NCBI RefSeq assembly: GCF_002900965.1
Contig: NZ_PJOM01000001.1
Coordinates: 186,001-250,000 of the forward strand
Reading direction: 5' to 3'
From: Pseudotabrizicola formosa
GTDB lineage: Bacteria; Pseudomonadota; Alphaproteobacteria; Rhodobacterales; Rhodobacteraceae
DNA length: 64,000 nucleotides
This document shows, piece by piece, positions 38,599-46,314 of the stretch. Under the pieces are notes generated by a model. The model did no database searches, was not told the DNA's origin, and saw only the letters and a list, made by a program, of their open reading frames with translations. The translations under genes and the position numbers were made by a program. Every line of letters starts with the position of its first letter. Within the stretch, counting starts at the first letter, position 1.

Positions 38599-39081
38599 TC
38601 AATTCAGGACAAATTCAGAAATCAGCAGGTCCCGCACCCGGTCTTGTCCGGTTACGATCTGCACCCTGCGCAGCATCTGTGCCTTGAGACGCATCAGCGC
38701 GGCGGGATCCTCTAGCTGCTCCAGTTCAACGGCGCGCAGGTAGCTGTTGAGCACATCCGCAACGCGGGGCAGCAACAGCTGAACCTCGGGGACATGCGCG
38801 GCACTCACCTCCAGCTGAGAGGCGAATCGCAGGTGGCGTGACCGGGACTGCGGGCCGAGGCTGATGATGATCGGGTCGACCGGAACAAAGACGATATCGG
38901 GCAGCGTCGTTGCCGCGCCGGACGCGGGGGAATGCGTCTTCGACTGGCCGAGAAGCAGCCCTGAATAGGTTGCATAAAATCCTCCGCCTCCGAGCGCGAG
39001 CGCCCCAGCCATACCGATCAGAAGGGGCAGCTTGCCCTTCTTTTTCGGCAGGTCTTCGGTTGGTGTATCTGCTTGGGTCAT
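38599..39081 (-). CDS. fliL: Flagellar basal body-associated protein FliL
   Basis: A 160-aa single-pass inner-membrane protein surrounding the stator. A basic cytoplasmic N-terminus (PKKKGKLPLL) leads into a helix (about 19-40), then the periplasmic FliL domain with IVFVPVDPIIISLG and a C-terminal LISEFVLN. ATG at 39081 starts MTQADTP; the open frame to 39150 runs over the CtrA box and is not used. First gene of the leftward operon. Confidence 0.9.
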   Translation of the reverse strand: MTQADTPTEDLPKKKGKLPLLIGMAGALALGGGGFYATYSGLLLGQSKTHSPASGAATTLPDIVFVPVDPIIISLGPQSRSRHLRFASQLEVSAAHVPEVQLLLPRVADVLNSYLRAVELEQLEDPAALMRLKAQMLRRVQIVTGQDRVRDLLISEFVLN

Positions 39082-39128
39082 CGCGCGCTCGCTTCTGTTC
39101 GGCAAAGACCAAAATAGATCAAAGGTCA

Positions 39129-39143
39129 CTAACCGATTGTTAA
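39129..39143. promoter_or_regulatory. CtrA-like box between fliL and fliF
   Basis: CTAA (39129-39132), 7 bp, TTAA (39140-39143); on the other strand TTAA-N7-TTAG. This is one mismatch from the CtrA consensus TTAA-N7-TTAA. It lies centrally between divergent flagellar operons, 47 bp from fliL and 60 bp from fliF. Fla2 flagella of Rhodobacter are known to be under CckA-ChpT-CtrA control. Confidence 0.65.
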
Positions 39144-39203
39144 GGCACATCCTTCATTGATCAGGGAAAGCGCAGGCGGAGGTCTGCTAGACGGAGGACT
39201 GGT

Positions 39204-40814
39204 GTGAACAATCTCGTAACCTTGTGGCAGGGGCTGACGCTGGCCAAGCGGGTCGTGCTGGTTGCCGCGACCGTCGGGATGTTTCTGTCGGTGCTGGCGC
39301 TGGCGCGGATCGGTCAATCGGGCGGGCAAAGCCTGCTTTATGCCGGGCTGGATGGCCGGACGGCGGGGGATGTGATCACAGCCCTTGATCAGGCCGGCGT
39401 TGTCTATGATGTGCGTGGCGATTCCATCTACGTGCCCTCGGCGTTGCGGGACGGGTTGCGCATGCAGCTTGCCGGGCAGGGCCTGCCGGCGTCGGGCGGC
39501 GCAGGCTATGAACTGCTTGATGGGCTGACCGGCTTCGGCACCACCTCGCAGATGTTCGACGCGGCCTATTGGCGTGCCAAGGAAGGAGAGCTTGCGCGCA
39601 CCATTCTGGCAATGCCGCAGATAAAGGCAGCTCGGGTGCATATCTCGCAAGGCAACAGAAGTGGTTTCCTGCGCGACCAAACCCTGAGCGCGAGCATCAC
39701 AGTGACCACTGGTTCAGGGTCGCTCTCCGCAGAGCAGGCCAACGCCCTGCGCCATCTGGTGGCCAGCGCGACCGGCAATCTGAAGCCCGAAGATGTTTCG
39801 GTCATTGATTCAGTTGCCGGTCTGATCGCCGGACCGGCAGACGCGACTGCCGCCTCGTCAGGCGATGCGCGGGCGTTGGACATCAAACAAAATGTCGAAC
39901 GTCTGCTGGCCGCTCGCGTGGGGCCCGGACGGGCCGCTGTGGAAGTGTCGGTCGATGTTGTGCGCGACCGTGAAGCCATCACGGAGCGGACCTTTGATCC
40001 GCAGGCGCGGGTCGCAATTTCGTCTGATACCGAGCAAAGCAGCGACAGCTCGAAAGACGGGCAGGCCGGTGTAACCGTCGCGTCCAACCTGCCAGATGGC
40101 GATGGTGCCGCCGGGGCCACGGGTGAGAGCCAGAGCACCACCAGCCGCGAGCGTGTGAATTTCGAGGTCTCGCAGACGGAGAGAGAGGTTTTGCGCGAAC
40201 CCGGTGCCATTCGTCGGCTGACCGTCGCAGTTCTGGTGGACGGCGAGCAGATAACGGCAGAGGACGGAACGGTGAGCTGGCAACCGCGGTCCGAGGCCGA
40301 ATTGGCCGACCTGCGCGAATTGGTCAGCTCTGCCGCCGGGCTGGATGAGGCGCGGGGTGATGTGCTGACCCTCAAATCCATGCAGTTCAGCCCGCTGCCC
40401 GCCGAAGGCGTTTTGGCCGAGGCAGGGCTGCTGTCGCAGATTGGGCCGATCGACCTGATGTCCGTGATTCAGCTTCTGGTTCTGGCAATCGTCTCTTTGG
40501 TGCTTGGCCTTTTTGTGCTGCGTCCGTTGCTGACCCAGCGCGCAGCACCCTCAGAGCTGCCGGGCGCTGCTGGCGGTGCCCTTGCCTTGGCGGGGCCGCC
40601 GGAGGCGGAGCGTTTCGCGGGGCTGACCGGCGAGATTTCGGAGGGGTTCGATCTGCCCGACATGCCCATGGTCAATTTTGACGATGCCGGCGTCTACGGC
40701 ACGCCACCGCAGAACGACCCTGTGTCGCGCCTGCGTCGTCTGATCGACGAACGCCAGAGTGAATCGGTTGAAATTCTGCGCAACTGGATGGAAAAAGAAG
40801 AGGAGCGCAGCTGA
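39204..40814 (+). CDS. fliF: Flagellar MS-ring protein FliF
   Basis: A 536-aa ring protein. An N-terminal helix (about 16-36), secretin-like RBM domains (LLYAGLDGRTAGDVI; RARVHIS-type segment AARVHISQGNRSGFLR) and a C-terminal helix (about 413-435) with the FliG-binding tail SVEILRNWMEKEEE are present. GTG at 39204 has GGAGG 6 nt upstream. fliG, which normally follows, is absent; fliH starts 1 bp inside the stop. Confidence 0.94.
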   Translation: MNNLVTLWQGLTLAKRVVLVAATVGMFLSVLALARIGQSGGQSLLYAGLDGRTAGDVITALDQAGVVYDVRGDSIYVPSALRDGLRMQLAGQGLPASGGAGYELLDGLTGFGTTSQMFDAAYWRAKEGELARTILAMPQIKAARVHISQGNRSGFLRDQTLSASITVTTGSGSLSAEQANALRHLVASATGNLKPEDVSVIDSVAGLIAGPADATAASSGDARALDIKQNVERLLAARVGPGRAAVEVSVDVVRDREAITERTFDPQARVAISSDTEQSSDSSKDGQAGVTVASNLPDGDGAAGATGESQSTTSRERVNFEVSQTEREVLREPGAIRRLTVAVLVDGEQITAEDGTVSWQPRSEAELADLRELVSSAAGLDEARGDVLTLKSMQFSPLPAEGVLAEAGLLSQIGPIDLMSVIQLLVLAIVSLVLGLFVLRPLLTQRAAPSELPGAAGGALALAGPPEAERFAGLTGEISEGFDLPDMPMVNFDDAGVYGTPPQNDPVSRLRRLIDERQSESVEILRNWMEKEEERS

Positions 40815-41413
40815 TGCCACCGCTCAAGCTGGAAGTGTTTGAATCGCCCTTGCCGCGTGGCGGCAGTCAGATCGTGGTGATGGACAACGCGGCCATCGAA
40901 GACGCCCGACTGCGCGCCTATGAGACGGGCTATTCGGCAGGCTGGGAAGATGCGACGGCGGCAAGTCAGGATGATCAGAGCCGGATCAGCTCTGAGCTCG
41001 CCAACAACCTTCAGCAGATGGGTTTCACCTTCCAGGAGGCGCGCGCGCATATCCTGCGATCCGTGCAGCCCCTTCTGACCCAGCTTTGCACCCGGTTGCT
41101 TCCTCCGCTTGCCCAAGAGGCCTTGGCTCCTGTGGTGCTTGAGACGGTCATGCCGCTGCTGGAGGATCTGGCGGACACTCCGCTGCATGTGACGCTGAAC
41201 CCTGCTTCCCGTCCTGCGGTGGAGCAGCTTTTACGACAGGCCGCAGGTGTGCCGCTGGTGATTGTCGAGGAAGCGACACTGGGGGAGGGGCAGGTCTATC
41301 TGCGGCTGCCTCAGTCGGAACACCGTGTCGACCTTGATCATGCGGTCGTCCGGATCACCCAAGCCGTACATGATTTTTTTGAATATTCCGAAAAGGAAGA
41401 CATCAATGGCTGA
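40814..41413 (+). CDS. fliH: Flagellar export apparatus protein FliH
   Basis: A 199-aa protein at the place of FliH/FlbE, the regulator of the FliI export ATPase. The N-terminal YETGYSAGWEDA segment is a recurrent FliH feature with glycine-spaced helices; the C-terminal part (AQEALAPVVLETVMPLLEDLADTPLHVTLNP) fits the FliH/YscL fold. Divergent sequence, so the call relies partly on synteny (fliF-fliH-fliN-fliP). It overlaps fliN by 8 bp. fliI is not in the window. Confidence 0.8.
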   Translation: MPPLKLEVFESPLPRGGSQIVVMDNAAIEDARLRAYETGYSAGWEDATAASQDDQSRISSELANNLQQMGFTFQEARAHILRSVQPLLTQLCTRLLPPLAQEALAPVVLETVMPLLEDLADTPLHVTLNPASRPAVEQLLRQAAGVPLVIVEEATLGEGQVYLRLPQSEHRVDLDHAVVRITQAVHDFFEYSEKEDING

Positions 41414-41675
41414 TCCGACGGATGCAAACCCGTTTGCACAGGTGCCGATCGAAATCACGGTTTCGGTTGGCAAGGCGCGGCCTTTGGTGCGCGATCTTCT
41501 CAAGCTGGGGCAAGATGCTGTTTTGCCGCTCGACCGGCGGGTAGAAGACCCGGTGGAGCTGTATATAGGCGACCGGTTGATCGCGCGAGGCGAACTGCAG
41601 GAGCTGGAGGGAGACCAGGCCGGGCAACTGGCGGTGCGGCTGATCGAAGTGGCAAACCTGCGCGGTGGGCTGTGA
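41406..41675 (+). CDS. fliN: Flagellar motor switch protein FliN
   Basis: An 89-aa protein that is almost entirely the SpoA (surface presentation) domain: VPIEITVSVGKARPLVRDLLKLGQDAVLPLD and the closing GELQELEGDQAGQLAVRLIEV. It forms the C-ring with FliG and FliM. ATG at 41406 is the only sensible start. The length is near the minimum for FliN, which often has an extra N-terminal tail. Confidence 0.92.
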   Translation: MADPTDANPFAQVPIEITVSVGKARPLVRDLLKLGQDAVLPLDRRVEDPVELYIGDRLIARGELQELEGDQAGQLAVRLIEVANLRGGL

Positions 41676-42409
41676 AGCAGACAATGGCTGTCCTGCGCGC
41701 CATTCTCCTCTTGGGTCTGATTGCGCTGGCTGGGCCTGCCCTGGCACAGGAACTGACGCTTGACCTTGGTGACGGGCCATCGCTTTCAGCACGGTCTGTG
41801 CAACTGATCCTGCTTCTGACTGTGCTCAGCCTCGCGCCAGGGCTGGCGATCATGGTGACCTGCTTTCCCTTTGTGGTCACGGTACTGTCGATCCTGCGGC
41901 AGGCCATCGGGTTGCAGCAGGCCCCGCCCAACATGTTGCTTGTCAGTCTGGCCCTGTTCCTGACGTGGTATGTGATGGACCCGGTGTTCACCGAAGCCTG
42001 GACGAACGGTCTTGGCCCACTGAGCCGCGAAGAGCTTGAGATCGGACCCGCCATCACGCTTGCAATGGCCCCGTTCCGCGACTTCATGGCGGCCCGGCTG
42101 GATCCAGAGACTTTTGCGCAGCTGGCCGAACTGCGCCCCGGCCCGATGCCACCCGATTTGCCCGACGCGCCTCTGTCTGTGCTGATACCTGCCTTCATGC
42201 TGAGCGAAATCAAACTGGCGTTCGAAATTGGCTTTCTGGTGTTTTTGCCGTTTCTCATCATCGATCTGGTGGTGGCTGCGGTGTTGATGTCGATGGGTAT
42301 GATGATGGTGCCGCCCGCGATTGTCTCACTGCCGTTCAAGTTGGCGTTTTTCGTGGTGGCGGATGGCTGGAGTCTGATCGCACAGGCTTTGGTACGAAGT
42401 TACCTGTGA
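41672..42409 (+). CDS. fliP: Flagellar type III export protein FliP
   Basis: A 245-aa export-gate protein with a cleavable signal (AILLLGLIALAGPALA) and about four later helices. Hallmarks are TCFPFVVTVLSILRQAIGLQQAPPNMLL, FLTWYVMDPVF, LIPAFMLSEIKLAFEIGFLVFLPFLIIDLVVA and MMMVPP. GTG at 41672 overlaps the fliN stop; ATG at 41684 is an alternative with a better signal peptide start. Last flagellar gene here; fliQ, fliR and flhB are not adjacent. Confidence 0.95.
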   Translation: MKQTMAVLRAILLLGLIALAGPALAQELTLDLGDGPSLSARSVQLILLLTVLSLAPGLAIMVTCFPFVVTVLSILRQAIGLQQAPPNMLLVSLALFLTWYVMDPVFTEAWTNGLGPLSREELEIGPAITLAMAPFRDFMAARLDPETFAQLAELRPGPMPPDLPDAPLSVLIPAFMLSEIKLAFEIGFLVFLPFLIIDLVVAAVLMSMGMMMVPPAIVSLPFKLAFFVVADGWSLIAQALVRSYL

Positions 42410-42470
42410 TCTCTGCCGGTCTGACTGCGACGCGGCCAGGTGTCCGGGAAAGGCCGCAAATCTTTGGCCG

Positions 42471-43010
42471 CTAGGGCGCTGACAGGGCCGCCAGAATGGC
42501 CTTGGCGCTGTCACTGTCCCACTCTGCATCGCCGATCAGACGGGCAACTTCCTGCCCTTGCGGATTCAGGATCAGGGTTACCGGCAGGGCCATCACACTG
42601 GCAGAGCGCGACAGCTCTGATTTCGGATCACGCAGGATAGGCAGGTTGGTTATGTCCGCCTCGGCGTAGAATTTCTGGATGCCTGGCACAGCGTTGCGCC
42701 CCGTGGCGACCGGGACCACCGCAATATCGGGCAGGGCTGCCTGCAGCCGGTCCAGCGAGGGCATTTCGTGCCGGCATGGCGCGCACCATGTGGCCCAGAA
42801 ATTCAGAACAACCCATTTGCCATGATAATCCGCCATGGATTTCGACATGTCGTCTGCATCCAGCAAGCTGACCTCTGCCAACGTCACCGGAGCGGAGTGA
42901 AACGCCAGTTTTTTCATGTCGCCATCGCGCAGGGCGGCGACATCAGCCGCCACCGGATTTGCACCAAGCGCCAAGGCCGTATAAAGGACAGCCAGAGATT
43001 TCCGCAGCAT
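42471..43010 (-). CDS. Thioredoxin-like thiol:disulfide protein (TlpA/ResA type)
   Basis: A 179-aa exported thioredoxin-fold protein. [22 protein letters not shown] is a signal peptide or anchor. [13 protein letters not shown] carries the CxxC active site, with the cis-Pro loop in MALPVTLIL. Such proteins reduce disulfides in cytochrome c maturation or protect periplasmic proteins. ATG at 43010 has GGAGG upstream; the open frame to 43142 lies antisense to argH. Its start is 22 bp from the divergent argH start. Confidence 0.92.
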   Translation of the reverse strand: MLRKSLAVLYTALALGANPVAADVAALRDGDMKKLAFHSAPVTLAEVSLLDADDMSKSMADYHGKWVVLNFWATWCAPCRHEMPSLDRLQAALPDIAVVPVATGRNAVPGIQKFYAEADITNLPILRDPKSELSRSASVMALPVTLILNPQGQEVARLIGDAEWDSDSAKAILAALSAP

Positions 43011-43032
43011 AACCCCTCCGAAAGACGCATCC

Positions 43033-44436
43033 ATGACCGCACCCGCAGATCCCAAAACCGCCAACCAGATGTGGGGCGGGCGCTTCGCCGAAGGGCCAGA
43101 CGCGATCATGACGGCGATCAACGCCTCGATCGGGTTCGACAAGCGGCTTTACGCGCAGGATATTGCCGGGTCGCGCGCCCATGCGGCGATGCTCGCCGCC
43201 ACAGGTATCGTGACACCTAGCGATGCCGAGGCGATCGGGGAAGGCCTGCTCACCGTGTTGTCAGAGATTGAAACGGGCGGGTTCGCGTTTCGCACCGATC
43301 TGGAAGACATTCACATGAATGTTGAAAACCGGTTGAAAGAGCTGATCGGTGCGCCTGCAGGGCGGTTGCACACGGCGCGCAGCCGCAATGATCAGGTGGC
43401 CGTCGATTTCCGCCTTTGGGTGCGGGATCAATGTGATGCAGCGATTGAGGGGCTGACCGCGCTGATGCGCGCCTTTGTCGCGCAGGCAGAGGCCGGGGCC
43501 GATTGGGTGATGCCGGGGTTCACCCATCTGCAGACCGCGCAGCCTGTGACCTGGGGGCATCACATGCTGGCCTATGTCGAGATGTTCGCGCGGGACAGGT
43601 CCCGCTTTGCCGATGCGCGGGCGCGGATGAACGAATGCCCGCTTGGGGCGGCGGCCCTTGCAGGCACCGGGTTTCCGATCGACCGGCAGATGACGGCACG
43701 CGCGCTGGGGTTTGACCGGCCCACGGCCAACAGCCTCGATTCCGTCAGCGACCGCGATTTCGCGCTGGAGTTTCTGGCGGCCAGCAGCATCTGTGCGATG
43801 CACCTGAGCCGCTTTGCCGAAGAGTTGGTGATCTGGTCGTCGGCGCAGTTCCGCTTCGTGCGTTTGTCAGACAAATGGACGACAGGCAGCAGCATCATGC
43901 CGCAAAAGAAGAACCCCGATGCGGCAGAACTGTTGCGCGCCAAGATCGGGCGGATTCTGGGGGCGACGGTGGCACTGTTCACGGTGATGAAGGGCCTGCC
44001 GCTGACCTATTCCAAGGACATGCAGGAAGACAAGGAACAGGTGTTTGACGCCGCCGATACACTGATGCTGGGTCTGGCCGCAATGACCGGCATGGTGGGC
44101 GACATGACCGCCAACCGCCCCGTGCTGGCGCAGGCGGCGGCGAGTGGCTTTTCCACCGCGACCGATCTGGCCGACTGGCTGGTGCGGGAATTGGGCCTAC
44201 CGTTCCGCGAGGCGCATCATGTGACGGGCACGCTGGTCGCCTTGGCCGAAGGTGCGGGTTGCGATCTGCCCGATCTGACCCTGGCGCAGATGCAGGGCGT
44301 GCATGCCGGCATCCGCGCCGATGTGTTCGATGTTCTGGGGGTGGAAAACTCGGTGCGCTCGCGGCAGTCTTATGGGGGGACAGCCCCCGAGCAGGTTCGT
44401 GCGCAGGTGGCGCGCTGGAAGGAGATTTTGGCATGA
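43033..44436 (+). CDS. argH: Argininosuccinate lyase
   Basis: A 467-aa enzyme splitting argininosuccinate into arginine and fumarate, the last step of arginine synthesis. [10 protein letters not shown] at the start, [38 protein letters not shown] and the signature [12 protein letters not shown] are present with normal length. It overlaps the small lipoprotein gene (ATGA) and is divergent from the thioredoxin-like gene. Confidence 0.97.
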   Translation: MTAPADPKTANQMWGGRFAEGPDAIMTAINASIGFDKRLYAQDIAGSRAHAAMLAATGIVTPSDAEAIGEGLLTVLSEIETGGFAFRTDLEDIHMNVENRLKELIGAPAGRLHTARSRNDQVAVDFRLWVRDQCDAAIEGLTALMRAFVAQAEAGADWVMPGFTHLQTAQPVTWGHHMLAYVEMFARDRSRFADARARMNECPLGAAALAGTGFPIDRQMTARALGFDRPTANSLDSVSDRDFALEFLAASSICAMHLSRFAEELVIWSSAQFRFVRLSDKWTTGSSIMPQKKNPDAAELLRAKIGRILGATVALFTVMKGLPLTYSKDMQEDKEQVFDAADTLMLGLAAMTGMVGDMTANRPVLAQAAASGFSTATDLADWLVRELGLPFREAHHVTGTLVALAEGAGCDLPDLTLAQMQGVHAGIRADVFDVLGVENSVRSRQSYGGTAPEQVRAQVARWKEILA

Positions 44437-44564
44437 GGCGTGTTTTGGGGATGGTTGCCGTACTGTCGATGCTGGCAGCCTGCGGGGCTGATGGAGCACC
44501 CGAGCGCCCGCAGCCGGGCGTTACGATGACCGGCGACGCGCGGGTCGGGGTTGTGATGCAGTGA
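44433..44564 (+). CDS. Small lipoprotein between argH and lysA
   Basis: A 43-aa product. The signal [14 protein letters not shown] is followed by the lipobox AAC, so the mature lipoprotein begins at Cys17 with only 27 residues. AAGGAG lies 8 nt before the ATG, which overlaps the argH stop (ATGA). Equally short lipoproteins sit in this position in other rhodobacterial genomes and have no known function. Confidence 0.8.
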   Translation: MRRVLGMVAVLSMLAACGADGAPERPQPGVTMTGDARVGVVMQ

Positions 44565-44622
44565 CCGCTGGCCAGACCATCGCAGCGCGCTAGCTTTGTT
44601 CAGGGCCACGAAAGGGCAGGCG

Positions 44623-44931
44623 ATGACACCGATCCGCATGATGTATCTGGCACTGGCCATCTGGGGTGCGGTGCATCCGATGTACTGGTTCGTGCGCCAT
44701 ATGCGCGAAACGGGGACTGGTCTTTCGGGCCTGATTGACGCCTGGTATGTCAATGCCTCGACCACCGGGCTGACCTGGGATCTGACCATAGCCGCGCTTG
44801 CGCTGACGGTCTGGGTGCTGGTCGAGACGGTGCAGCATAAGGCGTGGCGCAACCTGATCGCCGTTCCCGCCACGTTCTGCATCGGGGTCAGCTGTGGCCT
44901 GCCGCTCTATCTGTTTTTGCGGTCACGCTAG
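44623..44931 (+). CDS. DUF2834 family membrane protein
   Basis: A 102-aa protein with three membrane helices (about 3-20, 44-64, 72-96), starting MTPIRMMYLALAIWGAVHPMYWF and ending CGLPLYLFLRSR, the pattern of DUF2834. The role is unknown. AAAGGG precedes the ATG at 44623. It lies between the small lipoprotein gene and lysA in the same direction. Confidence 0.82.
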   Translation: MTPIRMMYLALAIWGAVHPMYWFVRHMRETGTGLSGLIDAWYVNASTTGLTWDLTIAALALTVWVLVETVQHKAWRNLIAVPATFCIGVSCGLPLYLFLRSR

Positions 44932-45019
44932 GGCGGCAAGGGGCCTGCACGGTTCCGTTTGAATTTGCGTGCGGCAGGGGATAGTGCTGGCGCGCGGGGT
45001 AGCCGGGGTTGCGGGGCAC

Positions 45020-46285
45020 ATGGACCATTTTCTGTATCAGAACGGGATGCTGCATGCCGAAGATGTGGCGATAGCTGATATTGCAGCCACGGTCGGCACG
45101 CCGTTCTACTGCTATTCGGCAGCGACGCTGACCCGGCACTATCATCTGTTCACCGAGGCGCTGACCCCGCTGCCACATCTGGTGTGCTTTGCCATCAAAT
45201 CGCTGTCGAACGTGGCGGTGCTCAAGCTGTTGGGCGATCTGGGTGCCGGGATGGATGTTGTGTCGGGCGGCGAATACCGCCGCGCCCGTGCGGCGGGCGT
45301 ACCCGGAGAGCGGATCGTGTTTTCCGGTGTCGGCAAGACGCGGGAAGAAATGCGGCTGGCGCTGACCGGGGGTATCCGGCAGTTCAATGTGGAATCGGAA
45401 CCCGAACTGCGGGCGCTGTCCGAAGTGGCGGCGTCGCTGGGCGTTTTGGCCCCGATCACCATCCGGGTGAACCCGGATGTGGATGCGAAAACCCATGAAA
45501 AGATTGCGACCGGCAAAAGCGAGAACAAGTTCGGCATTCCGATTGCCCGCGCGTCGGAAGTCTATGCCGAGGCGGCGGCCCTGCCCGGCCTGCGCGTTAT
45601 CGGCATTGATGTGCATATCGGCAGCCAGCTGACGGAACTGGAACCGTTCGAGCAGGCCTACCTCAAGGTCGCCGATCTGACCCGCCGATTGCGCAGCGAA
45701 GGCCACAGCATCGAACGCCTGGATCTGGGCGGTGGGCTGGGCATTCCCTACGCGAGATCGAATGAAGCTCCGCCTTTGCCGACCGATTACGGCGCGCTGA
45801 TCAAGCGCACCGTCGGAGATCTGGGTTGCGAGATCGAGATCGAGCCGGGCCGGCTGATTTCCGGCAATGCAGGGATTCTGGTATCTTCGGTGGTCTATGT
45901 GAAGAACGGCGAAGGCCGGGATTTTCTGATCGTCGATGCGGCGATGAATGATCTGGTGCGCCCGTCGATGTATGGCGCGCATCATGATATCGTGCCTGTG
46001 ATCGAACCTGCGGCGGCACAGGAGATGCAGCCATATGACGTGGTGGGCCCTGTGTGTGAAACAGGGGATACCTTTGCCAAACAGCGCAGCCTTGCTCCGC
46101 TGGCCGAAGGCGACCTGATCGCCTTTCGCAGCGCCGGGGCGTATGGGGCGGTCATGGCCTCGGAATACAACACACGGCCGCTTATTCCCGAGGTTCTGGT
46201 CAAAGGGGATCACTTCGCTGTCATAAGGGCGCGTCCGACCTTTGACGAAATCCTTTCGCGCGATACCATCCCTGCATGGCTGTGA
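45020..46285 (+). CDS. lysA: Diaminopimelate decarboxylase
   Basis: A 421-aa PLP enzyme making lysine from meso-diaminopimelate. The PLP lysine is in FAIKSLSN, with GVGKTREE, HIGSQL, LDLGGGLGIPY, EPGRLIS and the substrate-site CETGDTF. Start MDHFLYQNGMLHAEDVAI at 45020. Part of the argH-lipoprotein-DUF2834-lysA-TIGR02302 run. The downstream gene opens within 30 bp. Confidence 0.97.
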   Translation: MDHFLYQNGMLHAEDVAIADIAATVGTPFYCYSAATLTRHYHLFTEALTPLPHLVCFAIKSLSNVAVLKLLGDLGAGMDVVSGGEYRRARAAGVPGERIVFSGVGKTREEMRLALTGGIRQFNVESEPELRALSEVAASLGVLAPITIRVNPDVDAKTHEKIATGKSENKFGIPIARASEVYAEAAALPGLRVIGIDVHIGSQLTELEPFEQAYLKVADLTRRLRSEGHSIERLDLGGGLGIPYARSNEAPPLPTDYGALIKRTVGDLGCEIEIEPGRLISGNAGILVSSVVYVKNGEGRDFLIVDAAMNDLVRPSMYGAHHDIVPVIEPAAAQEMQPYDVVGPVCETGDTFAKQRSLAPLAEGDLIAFRSAGAYGAVMASEYNTRPLIPEVLVKGDHFAVIRARPTFDEILSRDTIPAWL

Positions 46286-46314
46286 CACCCCGTCCGGCCG
46301 ATGGAAAGGCTGGC

